A DNA stretch of 14,135 bases from Beroe ovata (Eukaryota; Ctenophora; Nuda; Beroida; Beroidae): the NCBI GenBank assembly GCA_946803715.1, contig CAMPET010000343.1, positions 50,880 to 65,014 on the forward strand. Direction: 5' to 3'. The notes beneath the pieces were generated by a model. That model was not told the origin of the DNA. It worked only from the letters and a program-made list of their open reading frames with translations, and made no database searches. Positions 1-7,835 of this stretch are shown in pieces. How positions within the stretch are numbered: position 1 is the first letter of the stretch; each line of letters begins with the position of its first letter. Position numbers and translations under genes: made by a program.

Positions 1-27
1 TGTGTGTGTGTGTGTGTGTGTGTGTGT
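1..27. repeat. (TG)n microsatellite at window edge
   Basis: Uninterrupted TG dinucleotides from the first base to about position 27; it continues beyond the window. It lies downstream of the last plexin exon seen here, so it is probably intronic. Confidence 0.95.
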
Positions 28-230
28 ATGATTACAGATAGGTCTGAACATATGGTATAATTATCAGACTAATTTAACTCTACTATCATGCTCCCTTATG
101 ATACTGCCCTACGAATTCTACATTCGATATGGAATTTCCGGTAAACCCTGATCTCGAGCCCGACCATTGATACCTCTCAACACAATAGTATTAAATTGAT
201 AACTATGTTGACACCACCAATCACTATTCC

Positions 231-358
231 TCCTGACACTCACCACGATATTTGACACCACCTCCTGACACTCACCACGATATTTGAGACCACCTCCTGA
301 CACTCACCACGATATTTGACACCTCCTCCTGACACTCACCACGATATTTGACACCACC
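231..358. repeat. 4 x 32-bp tandem repeat carrying a 5' splice site
   Basis: Units start at 231, 263, 295 and 327 with an exact 32-bp period and only a few substitutions. Read on the minus strand, each unit contains the end of plexin exon 12 plus its donor (ATCGTG|GTGAGTGTC). Thirty-two is not a multiple of three, so the repeat itself is not a protein repeat. Confidence 0.95.
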
Positions 359-432
359 AATACGAGGTTTCCTCCACTCGACTCCTCCATCGTGTAGTTC
401 ATCATCTGTAGAGCTGGACACTGGGAAACTTC
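340..432 (-). CDS. plexin-like exon 12: start of IPT domain 2
   Basis: Thirty-one codons after a TTTCACAG acceptor. It encodes SQCPALQM and, after a gap, GGNLVLVVSNIV, matching CP-x-I ... G-x-x-x-x-L-x-G-x-N-L of plexin IPT domains. It ends in phase 0 at a GTGAGT donor. That donor and the last bases of the exon are inside the 32-bp tandem repeat, so three further copies of the same donor follow. The next exon is not visible in the remaining 117 bp of clean sequence. Confidence 0.8.
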
Positions 433-1942
433 CTGTGAAATGAGAGTTTGAGAGTCAGGGAGAGTAGTAATAGGTAGGTGCTAGATTCAGGGGAATTGCT
501 TCATCCTGATCCAACTATAGCTCCTGAAATATACAGATGTGCTGGAATTCGGATAATCATCAACTTGTGCGACGAGGAAAAGAGCTCCTAATGATGTGAA
601 GTTCACGTTTTCTACATCAGACGGACCGACTGTAGAAAGATAATGCAGGTATATGAAAATGCTGGCTTACCCATATCGCAATCATACATTTTGCTCAAGC
701 CAAATCACAAGAAAGTATATGTTTAGAAAACATAGACTTCACTGTTTATCATATAGATCATGATCTAGCAATTTTATGGCTGATTGCGATTTGTCTCTTT
801 CCCTATCTTAGTTGTCTGTATTTATGAAGAAACGATTGGGCTGAACGAAAGGCTAAGATAAAAACATCTAGGCATCTAGCTACTAGTCCGCTTTAACGCG
901 GTACGAGTTTGATCCCCAAATACCTTTTATGATAGGTGCCTTGACTTAAAGATAAAAGTTAATTTAGAAGTTGTAGATAAGGTGAAGCGGAGGAACAGCT
1001 GAGGCATGAGAAGTGAATAGATTGAATATGTTGAAGAAAGTTTCAATTCAAGTTGATTTCAAGGCTTAACATTGATTGCATTATATTGTTGCACAATGCG
1101 CAAATATAGGAGTACAGTGATAGGTCAGCAGGTTTAAAGAATGAATTATTGAAAAAAGTGAGGTTTTTAGCCAAATCTTACCATCAACTCATTGGGGTCT
1201 ACTTCCTAGAATGGGTTCAGGATTTATTTGAAGAAGACAAGGATAAAACACTCATGTCCACAGTCAAAACTTCATAACACACATGGTTACAGCAGCCAAG
1301 AGACACTGATAACACATTAACCATATTTGGCAGAACGGAACATCACGTAATCGCCATATATGGTCATGAATTACTCACATCAGCTATTTGTCCGCTACAG
1401 GACTGGGTGGTATGTAGACACTTGTTGGTATCCTTACACCACTTACAGGGAAAGGGGGAGGAAGTGCAGTCTGAGCACCTGGTGAGAAGTGGAGGTGAGA
1501 CTTGGTGATAGTCTCTGCTCATTCTGGACTGAGAATATGGGCAGTTCAGAATTTCATGTATCTGGAGTCCTGGACAAACTCACTGTTTGTTATTAGCACA
1601 GAAGTAGAGGGGAAAGTTCTCGAATAGCGTCCAGAAAGCTTTTTCCGTACTGACCAATTTCACTGACACCAGAATATTATCTGGAATGCGGGAGGGTGTG
1701 TGATAGACGATATGAACCGAAAACGGGAAAAATTGCCTTGTCTAGATTAGTTTTTATAAAGCTATAAACTTTATATAACTTTTATAAACTTTATATAAAC
1801 TTTTTTATAAACTAAGTTCACGACTTATGGAATGGCTAGCGACCTGCACTTTTCTGGATATGACAGGAAATAATGTCGCAAAAAATACAAATCCAATTAC
1901 ATCCAGTACTACGCACAGCACTTGTTTAAGTCACACACACAA

Positions 1943-1975
<33 letters not shown>

Positions 1976-4637
1976 AGTAGTGAAGAATTTTGTAAAACAT
2001 AGTCCACTAACCAGTGTCGGCTGGAACGAGTGTAGAATTGAGCACGGGCGAAGTGCAGGTGATAACTCCATCATCTAGAATCGCTGATTGCGATGCCACC
2101 CTCCCCTGTCCATATTCCCAGTCGCAGGTTATAGCCTGCTCCGACTCCAGGGCCCACACGAGCGGGCGTGTGGTAACTGCCACCTGATAGAGAGAGAGAT
2201 ATGGGTGGGGAGGGGGCGTGGAAAGGTGTTAGGGGACGAGATGGTCACAGAGATTGTCTGAAGAAAGCCTGCAATCTACCACTTGGTAAAGTTTCCTATC
2301 ATGCTTCAGTCCCCGTACATAAGTGTAATACTCCCAGTAGCTTAGTGCAATAGTTCCGGTACCTTAGTAGCGGCGGTTATGCGTGCACTCGGCGGCGAGA
2401 TATCCTCCACTGGGAAACACTCTGTATCCGAAACAAGGGAGTTTACCCAGCGCTCCGGTTTGAAGCCGCTGCCCGGACCCGTGTCACACTGACTGTACTG
2501 CATGCATCTGAGTGATCGATCACCATAACTACCAGTCAACTATCATAACTGCACCTCACTCGAAATTAACTTCACCATAGGGGATAGGCTTGGTTCTCGC
2601 TAAAAAGTTGCAAAGTATGATCAGGTACAGTCTCCATGGCAGTAAACAGTAACTCACTGGGCTTTGAGCAAACACCAGCCACACAGAGGATCCCCTCCCC
2701 CGACACAACTCTCACAGGAAGTGAACGACGAGCACTCTCCGAGAGGGTTGCCGATGACTTTCCTACCAATCACCTGATCATCTGCAGCTGACCCTGTATC
2801 AGCGGTTACTAGGTTACCGGCTATGGCGTACACGTGGGTTGGCGAGGCAACCAGTTTAGTTAGTGCAGCACCTGGAATAAGAGTGTTTCAACGGGAATAC
2901 CTGTGATATAACAACCCTTGTTATTTCAATCGCACGATGTTTTCACACCACAAACCAGATTGTTCGATTTTGTTGACAGTCAGCGTTATGGAATCGCTCC
3001 TCAGAACAATCTTCCTTATTTCACCAGTCTTAGTTCCCACAATAAGGACGTTATCGTCCTTCACATTCAATAGCATCATGGATGTTACGTTGTTACTTGG
3101 GAATGTGCCAAGAGGTTCCAACTTTATAACGTCCTTCAAGTTGTAACAGTCTCTACACTTTTCCAGGTAAGAACAACGGCCTCCTTCCGTTGTTGTGTTG
3201 TCGATCTTAGCATTGACTAAGTCGATAGGATAAGGGCACACGGCACTTGTATCCGATGTGTCATCATAAAACACCGCTATGAGAACGTCGTCACCTTGGG
3301 AAATGCCCTTGTACTTAAGTGAGAGGTTCACAGAGAGTTTCCCAGTTGTAACACCAAGCAATGTTTCATATTTCACATAGTATTTTTCACTGTTATAACC
3401 TTCACAGCTGTGGAGAGGTTTAGTTAATGGTGTTCATACGAGATCTGGAGAAGGATATGTTGGAAATTATTAATCTGAAGACATCTCACCTAAACTTTAT
3501 CTGAGCATAAGATTTATATCGAAGTTTCAATTTGTTCTCTTTTCTCCCTCTATCGCTCATACAAGTTCTAGAAATGAACGGATTGACTTCACTATACTCT
3601 TTGCCTACTGTATGAAAGTAGGATGATGCAGATTTGAACATATAATAGTATTTCACGTTTGACTGGAAGTATGCCCAGCCATTTGGCACCCTTTGGAACA
3701 TAGTGCTGGATTCTGCTGGGTTGAGGTAGTAGGAGGCAATGAAAGGCATTGTACCCAGCATCTGTTGATAACCTTTCTCAGTTGCAACAAAGAGTCCTTC
3801 ATTATTCAGTAGCCCTGACCCAGCAATGGCAATTGTATTTGATTTTCCACTGGCAATCCAGAAGGAAGAATTACTTGTGGGTCTTGATGTGGTTTCATAC
3901 ATTATGTCCTGTGACATTAAGATTCCATTAAAATTTGAAAGGGATGTTGGAAATTCATGCTGAATGAAGATCAGTACATAAACGTTAGAGTATACGTTTA
4001 TAAGTGAAATAACAACAGGTGTAAAAATCTTACCTTTAAATTGGACAAGTCTTTTGCACTACATCTACCACCATACACAGAGCCACAATTAATCAGCAAC
4101 CCTTGATTAATCAAAAGTATCTGATAGAATGTTTCAAAATTTTATAACAGCTAAAATTTCCAAATAAAATGATTTATCAATTCTAGTCAATCGATGCATG
4201 CATTCAACTCAATACTCACTTTGTTTTCATTATCAATTAAGTCTTTATCTTCATAACTTTCACTTCTACACCTCAAGTCATTATATTCATAGCATATTGC
4301 TCTGTCTCTCACAGGCCCAGTCGATTCTTCAGCCAGCAGTTTCAATTCATCCTGAGGGATAAAAAGTCTCAAAAACATGATATAAAAGGGTATAATCAGT
4401 CCCATTCATTTCTCAACTGAATAGAGATGTTTTTCCAAATGATATGAGAATGTACCAAAACCATTTACTCACAGAAAGTCTGAAGATTTTATTAGTTCCT
4501 CCAACAAAAACTCTTTTACTTGATGTGTCATAAATCAAATTTTGAACATCATTGTTCCCCGAAAATGAATATCTCTGAGCTGTAGTTACTGGGCTGGCAT
4601 TCAGAATAAGGAGCAGTGGCAGTATTGTTACCTTCAT
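340..4637 (-). CDS. plexin-like receptor gene, 5' part (12 exons, about 700 codons, 3' end outside window)
   Basis: Plexins are single-pass membrane receptors for semaphorins that signal through a cytoplasmic Ras/Rap GAP domain. Twelve GT-AG exons join in phase on the minus strand: 4473-4637, 4220-4351, 4034-4120, 3490-3908, 2956-3407 (or 2947), 2658-2871, 2363-2507, 2012-2183, 1584-1680, 1379-1478, 1182-1205, 340-432. Approximate residues: signal peptide 1-20; Sema 22-460 with TGPV, the LINCGS..GG.C motif and an SRTC..D cysteine; PSI 1 at 465-520 (C..FTSCESC...GDPLCGWC); IPT-like 521-625; PSI 2 at 629-655 (C..CTSS.FPCKWC); second IPT from 670 (QCPAL). A second PSI domain favours plexin over semaphorin or MET/RON. 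The transmembrane and GAP parts are not in the window. The start is the ATG at 4637, directly before a hydrophobic leader. The order of domains and twelve consistent phases make the family call strong; a few splice sites (exons 5, 11) are less sure. Confidence 0.9.
433..1181 (-). other. long intron 11 of the plexin-like gene
   Basis: A 749-bp interval between candidate exons 11 and 12, several times longer than the other introns. It has no clear mobile element. Within it, 487-629 on the minus strand is open for 46 codons directly after a strong TTTCTACAG acceptor, so an extra or alternative exon is possible. Confidence 0.5.
1182..1205 (-). CDS. plexin-like exon 11: candidate 24-nt micro-exon
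   Basis: Eight codons (EVDPNELM) between a CATTCTAG acceptor and a GTAAGA donor, phase 0 on both sides. It would fill the acidic linker between PSI 2 and the next IPT start. It could be skipped without changing frame, and it is supported only by splice signals and phase. Confidence 0.5.
1379..1478 (-). CDS. plexin-like exon 10: PSI 2
   Basis: Thirty-three codons after a TCACCAG acceptor. It encodes CSDCTSSPFPCKWC then NKCLHTTQSC, a compact plexin-type PSI (C-x-x-C-x-x-S-x-x-x-C-x-W-C-x-x-x-x-x-x-C). This second PSI is the main reason to call the gene a plexin. Donor GTGAGT, phase 0. Confidence 0.88.
1584..1680 (-). CDS. plexin-like exon 9: last strands of IPT-like domain 1
   Basis: Thirty-one full codons after a GCATTCCAG acceptor. 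It encodes VSVKLV and FPLYFC, which corresponds to the V-x-V ... F-x-Y-x-C block that precedes each internal plexin PSI domain. Donor GTGAGT, phase 2. Confidence 0.85.
1748..1814. repeat. AT-rich short tandem repeat
   Basis: Repeated TTATAAACTTTATATAA-like units (about 16-18 bp, imperfect) inside intron 8 of the plexin-like gene. Confidence 0.8.
1932..1975. repeat. (CA)n microsatellite, interrupted
   Basis: CA dinucleotides interrupted three times by an extra A, within intron 8 of the plexin-like gene. Together with the AT-rich repeat it explains why this intron (331 bp) is longer than most. Confidence 0.95.
2012..2183 (-). CDS. plexin-like exon 8: IPT-like domain 1
   Basis: Fifty-seven codons after a long pyrimidine tract ending CTATCAG. 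It encodes ITCDWEYG, then GVITCTSP, the paired cysteine strands of plexin IPT domains (Y-x-C-x-F ... I-x-C-x-x-P). Ends in phase 1 at a GTTAGT donor. Confidence 0.87.
2363..2507 (-). CDS. plexin-like exon 7: end of PSI 1 and start of IPT-like domain 1
   Basis: Forty-eight codons after a CACTCAG acceptor. The split codon restores KAQC, continuing the PSI with C...SQC, then RW and TECFPVEDISPPS, matching the CP-x-I-x-x-I-x-P start of plexin IPT domains. Ends at AAG followed by GTACCG, phase 0. Confidence 0.87.
2658..2871 (-). CDS. plexin-like exon 6: end of Sema domain and start of PSI 1
   Basis: Seventy full codons after a TATTCCAG acceptor. It encodes LTKLVASPTHVYAIAG, the last Sema blade, then a 20-25 residue linker and ECSSFTSCESC with GGGDPLCGWC, an unmistakable PSI domain. 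Donor GTGAGT, phase 2. The linker between VYAIAG and the PSI is longer than usual; a 36-nt in-frame mini-intron is conceivable but not needed. Confidence 0.9.
2956..3407 (-). CDS. plexin-like exon 5: C-terminal half of Sema domain
   Basis: About 150 codons after a CCACAG acceptor. The first codon completes a Ser-Cys pair (SCEGYN), the expected partner of the SRTC cysteine in exon 4. It includes an insertion-like loop with several cysteines (GGRCSYLEKCRDC) and VLIVGTKTGEIRKIVL, the usual sixth-blade GT..G.I.K motif. The 3' boundary is uncertain: phase 1 is needed, and two weak GT donors fit, leaving the exon end at 2956 or 2947. Confidence 0.82.
3490..3908 (-). CDS. plexin-like exon 4: central Sema domain
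   Basis: About 139 codons after a GTCACAG acceptor. It contains alternating beta-strand sequence (IAIAG, GLFVATEKGY) and ends with VNPFISRTCMSD, which corresponds to the SR-x-C-x-x-D motif of Sema domains. The exon ends in phase 2 at a GTGAGA donor; the open frame runs into TGA directly after that donor. Confidence 0.88.
4034..4120 (-). CDS. plexin-like exon 3: Sema domain
   Basis: Twenty-nine codons with an ATCAG acceptor and GTAAG donor, phase 0 at both ends. It encodes LLINCGSVYGGRC followed by DLSNL, the plexin/semaphorin block normally read as LI-x-CGS-x-x-G-x-C...DLS. The exon is short and was found by extending from the splice phases of its neighbours. Confidence 0.9.
4220..4351 (-). 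CDS. plexin-like exon 2: Sema domain
   Basis: Forty-four codons between a CCCTCAG acceptor and a GTGAGT donor, phase 0 at both ends. It encodes TGPVRDRAIC and a second cysteine ten residues on. The TGP-x-x-D-x-x-x-C signature is the best conserved early motif of plexin Sema domains and holds the first disulphide. Confidence 0.9.
4473..4637 (-). CDS. plexin-like exon 1: signal peptide and start of Sema domain
   Basis: Fifty-five codons from the ATG at 4637. The first 20 residues form a typical signal peptide (KVTILPLLLIL core, then ASPVTTA). Next comes the first Sema strand with the motif VQNLIYD and VFVGGTNKIFRLS, matching the usual 'LxxVYxGAxNxLYxLS' opening of semaphorins and plexins. The exon ends at a GTGAGT donor, phase 0. 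No clear TATA box was found upstream. Confidence 0.9.
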
Positions 4638-4667
4638 AACATAGTCTGAAGATATATGTAAGATTCA

Positions 4668-4791
4668 CCCCCGGAATCCCGAACTACGGAATCCCGAACT
4701 ACGGAGTCCCGAACTACGAAATCCCGAACAGGCCTATATTCGGGATTCCGTGATTCGGGATTCCGGGTATTATCAACGGAATCCCGAATCC
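4668..4791. repeat. foldback minisatellite, copy A (15-bp units)
   Basis: Four direct 15-bp units (GGAATCCCGAACTAC and variants) begin at 4673, 4688, 4703 and 4718. They are followed by inverted units (TTCGGGATTCCG) around 4739-4765 and one more direct unit ending at 4790. The array starts with CCCCCGG. It lies about 30 bp upstream of the plexin-like start codon and has a related, inverted copy at 12417-12537. Confidence 0.9.
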
Positions 4792-4837
4792 AAAAATGTT
4801 GAGTTATCGTCAGTGATCACGACAAATTGAGGTGTAT

Positions 4838-4910
4838 TTCTGAACACAGTTACAACACAGATATTTGGTCATGCTAATACCAAATATCTGTGTTGTAACT
4901 GTGTTCAGAA
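4838..4910. repeat. perfect 32-bp inverted repeat (hairpin, 9-nt loop)
   Basis: The left arm 4838-4869 and right arm 4879-4910 are exact reverse complements over 32 bp, with the 9-nt loop CATGCTAAT. Pairing resumes for about three more base pairs after one mismatch. It could be a small foldback element or a hairpin RNA precursor. It disrupts the apparent open frame here, which I do not regard as coding. Confidence 0.95.
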
Positions 4911-5043
4911 TTGCTATATTCTGGAAATGAAATTGCTCACTGCTTATGTTATAAAAAATAAAATCATCAGTACCAACATCTAACTCGAAACACTGATTAT
5001 TTAAGACATTAATGAAATGAAACCTTCTATATGAAATCAATTC

Positions 5044-5172
5044 TCACTCGTGCAAAAAGCCAAGAGATCTACAATAGGCCGCGACGCTGTTTAGGTCATA
5101 TCCTTCCACTGTTCGTCGAATCCTCTCCTTGTTCTTAGTGACTTTGTTTCTCGGTTTCCGAGTCGTTGTCAT
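5044..5172 (-). CDS. short ORF, 42 codons, possible first exon of unknown gene
   Basis: ATG at 5172, stop at 5044-5046. The product begins with a basic, Thr/Lys/Arg-rich stretch (MTTTRKPRNK) and then has an amphipathic segment (RRTVEGYDLNSVAAYC). The stop overlaps a good donor (CACGA|GTGAGA), so the frame may be a first exon that splices onward. No matching downstream exon was found before the plexin-like start, and I do not recognise the protein. The frame is also open upstream to the N at 5203. Confidence 0.3.
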   Translation of the reverse strand: MTTTRKPRNKVTKNKERIRRTVEGYDLNSVAAYCRSLGFLHE

Positions 5173-5203
5173 TCCCGTGGAGGCTTGTAGAATATGGAGT
5201 TCN

Positions 5204-5214
5204 TGTGTGTGTGT
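5204..5214. repeat. short (TG)n tract next to an N
   Basis: A short TG run directly after the N at 5203; the join probably lies in a longer microsatellite. Confidence 0.8.
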
Positions 5215-6065
5215 ATTTGAGTTTGTTTATGCATATCACACGATGGTTTAAACACAACTTACACGGATTACGCCATCACATTCACTGTCTACTATCAAGC
5301 TGTGATAAGTAGTCAAGTTGCTATTGGACAACATGAAGAACAACACATATCTTCATTCACACGCCCCACCCTCCCACCACCATTACAACACACTACAACA
5401 CCACACCATGTATATTGTGTGAAAGAGTGCTTGACCTACACGATTCTTCATGCAAAATAATATGTACAATACGGTCGCTACAGATAATATTGCTAGTCAA
5501 AATCGCAATATTTCATGAAAATTGAAAGTTCCTCCAATGAAGCTTTATATCCCTCGATCATAACAGCGTCGTTTATCGGTTCTTATTACCTAATCAGCAG
5601 AGGACATTTCAGATGAATCCATGTCACACTTATTGTAGAGTAGTGGTAATATCAGTTTGTTCACTGTCATGAATAGGGCTCATTACAACACAGGGATATA
5701 TTATAGGATATAATGGTGTGAACACTGAACACTGAATAGTGGTGTGAACTGGATCAGGAGTTGCTGAGTAGGCTCTTGTTATTACAAACATTATGACGTT
5801 ATAATGAGCGTGCACTGTGTAGGGTGGGGTTTGAGACAACATGGGCGATTTCTTAACATTTCCAACAGCAAACCTGGAATGTCATGACAATTCAAATATC
5901 TCCCATACTTTCAAAATATCCAACTATGAAAACCTATGCTTTCAAACCAACAAAGCAGCTGTGTAGCCAAATTATTCATCAGTTTGCGATAATTATGGCG
6001 TGTCTACCATCTCATTACAGTTATAGAGACAGTCCATTGTCTCCGTAAGGGAGACTCCAGGTACA

Positions 6066-6066
<1 letters not shown>
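5215..6066. other. intergenic stretch without recognisable genes
   Basis: AT-rich sequence with stops in all frames. The only structure seen is a small local repetition of GTGTGAAC/ACTGAAC near 5715-5750. The open frame at 5630-5842 on the minus strand has no protein-like features. Confidence 0.6.

Positions 6067-6068
<2 letters not shown>

Positions 6069-6101
<33 letters not shown>
6069..6101. repeat. (TG)n microsatellite ending in an N
   Basis: About 16 TG units ending at the N at 6102, so its true length is unknown. Confidence 0.95.
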
Positions 6102-6222
6102 NGGGTACAGAAATTTTTCATCACTTTCATACTCATGATCATTGATCAGTGTCACCTCAATATTTTGTTTTCAACCGATTTTATGAGACACATTAATACT
6201 GATAAAAATTCTGGAATTTCAA

Positions 6223-6573
6223 TTATTGGTAGTATTTCATTCTACAGTACAAAAATTTGTCTATAGTACAAAAATATGTTTTTTTCAAGAATTCCCCAAA
6301 TTCTTTCTGAAAAACTGCTGGCTTGAATGATAACTGATGCAGCACATTGACTGAAAAGAACTGAAAATTCATAAGAACAATGTATACCTTTCCTAGTAAA
6401 TTTCTATGAGAGCATATCCTTCCTGTCATATGACTATTCATAGGTTCAGAAAGGGAATCTTTATCCACCTTTTGCATCAATTGACTTAGTTTTTCCATCA
6501 GATTTTGGTGGTTGTTTACTTCATAAAATCTTTCTTCAGAAATGTTTCGGAAAATTGGATGTGCATGAAGCAC
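6223..6573 (-). CDS. unrecognised protein fragment (internal or last exon)
   Basis: An open frame of about 116 codons directly after an ACAATAG acceptor, so it reads as an internal or terminal exon; no ATG start is needed. The first 62 codons look like a soluble helical protein (ISEERFYEVNNHQ, EKLSQLMQKVDKD), and a donor candidate AAG|GTATAC sits at 6386-6388. Read without splicing, the frame continues through VLHQLSFKPAVFQKEFGEF to a TAA. Whether the 27-nt in-frame segment after the donor candidate is spliced out is unclear. I do not recognise the family and found no convincing upstream exon. Confidence 0.4.
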   Translation of the reverse strand: MLHAHPIFRNISEERFYEVNNHQNLMEKLSQLMQKVDKDSLSEPMNSHMTGRICSHRNLLGKVYIVLMNFQFFSVNVLHQLSFKPAVFQKEFGEFLKKTYFCTIDKFLYCRMKYYQ

Positions 6574-7180
6574 CTATTGTTGGGTCTGGTAATATTACAA
6601 CTTCTCCTTGAAGTACATGGTAAGGATATGACCAGAATATTACCTTAAGTTCACAGTATTATTCACATATTATGTAATCTAGATTTAATCTCAAGCCAGC
6701 CACCTCATTCTGACAGAAGGAAACATATAGAGTAAGCCCTGAATTAGAGCAAAAGAATGTGGACACTAGTGGCACAGAGCCATCTTTTGTGGATTAATGG
6801 CATAATGTTGAAAGCCACATGCACTACTTAAAATGGTGCACAGTTTGTGCTAAGCTGCATTCATTAAGTTTATGTTCAATATAAGGGAGCAGAATAGGTA
6901 CAGTGTTAGTAGGTATATGGTAGTAGGTCACATCAATAAATCCAGAGATGATGTACTTGCCAAGGAATTTGAATATTAATTGATTATTCAATCAACAGCA
7001 TGACCCCTCCTCTGTAATCAATTCATTCTGAAACCCCCAATTGATTACATAATATCATGTTAACAGTTGCTTATAAGCTTCATACCTAGTATCAATAGAA
7101 AATGATGCAAATTAGTTCATAGTCAGAATTAGGAGCCTCCTTGTTTATGATACTAAATTCTTAGATTCCACATTTTTCAG
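6574..7180. other. region without recognisable genes
   Basis: AT-rich, stop-rich sequence on both strands. It separates the minus-strand fragment from the plus-strand WSC-like exon. No exon with a signal peptide that could start the plus-strand gene was found. Confidence 0.5.
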
Positions 7181-7835
7181 GTTCATTCTACATTTCGTGT
7201 CCAGATGCTTCCTTTCAGTCAGTGACACAAGAGAACTCAGTGCTATGTCAAAGTACTTGTTTCCTGAGGGATTTCCTATTCTTCCACCTGTCAGGAGTGT
7301 TCTGTTTCTGTTCTAACAGTGACCAGTGTTCTGACTTTAGTGTAGCAAGGGCTGGATTTCCAGTGTCTCTCGTGATTACAGCAGCAGATACTCACATAGC
7401 TCTATCTACCAAGGTAATATCATCAACCTACTATATTATTCAACTACTATTTGGCATTTACCTACATATCTATCTACAATCCACCTACTATTTGGCATTT
7501 ACCTGCATATTTATCTACATGAGATAAGTCACCTTGACGTTATAACCCCAGTTGGTGACATTGGAAGTTTTACTTCTGAGTGCAAAAAGCACAAAAATAA
7601 TGATGTACCAAACATCAGAATTCCTCGCCTCCTTTGGAGATAATCGAGTTCAGTGTTTAAACCCGAGTGGAGTGTTTATCTGCAGGTCACAAGAGTCGGT
7701 GGGAACATCCTCTTATCTCTCAGCTTGTGGGAATAGGCTGAGGCTGATCAGCGCCTCATCCTGTCCCAGGGCTCCTTCCCTCTAGCTGAAAGCAACACCA
7801 TTGATCTGTCGGTGACAGTTAATAACAAATATTGA
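7181..7835 (+). CDS. WSC-like surface-protein gene fragment, three exons
   Basis: Three exons join in phase: 7181-7413 (acceptor TTTTTCAG, donor AAG|GTAATA), 7552-7698 (acceptor ACCCCAG, donor TCG|GTGGGA) and 7770-7835 (acceptor GTCCCAG, stop TGA). Exon one has the spacing C-x3-C-x14-C-x-C with FHLSG before the last pair, which is the core of WSC domains, carbohydrate-binding modules found in polycystin-1-type and other surface proteins. It is followed by beta-rich sequence (ARAGFPVSLVITA, FLASFGDN, then IDLSVTVNN) that loosely resembles PKD-type folds; that part is inference. There is no start codon or signal peptide, so this is an internal piece or a broken copy. The stop may be avoided by further splicing outside the exons given. 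Confidence 0.42.
7444..7518. repeat. direct duplication, two copies of about 34 bp
   Basis: Copies at 7444-7477 and 7485-7518 (41-bp period) differ at two positions. They lie in the first intron of the WSC-like fragment. Confidence 0.85.

Noticed and set aside
231-358. CRISPR-like array
   Set aside because: The 32-bp units are contiguous with no unique spacers, and they overlap a splice junction of an animal gene.
665-691. Possible plexin exon encoding MYDCDM before a GTAAGC donor
   Set aside because: The acceptor is weak and the IPT/PSI order is already complete without it.
871-940. tRNA-like sequence: GGCATCT and AGGTGCC can pair as a 7-bp acceptor stem 70 nt apart
   Set aside because: The T arm and D arm do not form, and the B-box is poor on both strands; taken as chance.
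1827-2078. Plus-strand ORF across the (CA)n repeat
   Set aside because: It is a shadow of the microsatellite and of plexin exon 8 on the other strand.
4810-5040. Minus-strand open frame of 76 codons
   Set aside because: It spans the perfect hairpin and has no ATG start or splice support; the openness appears accidental.
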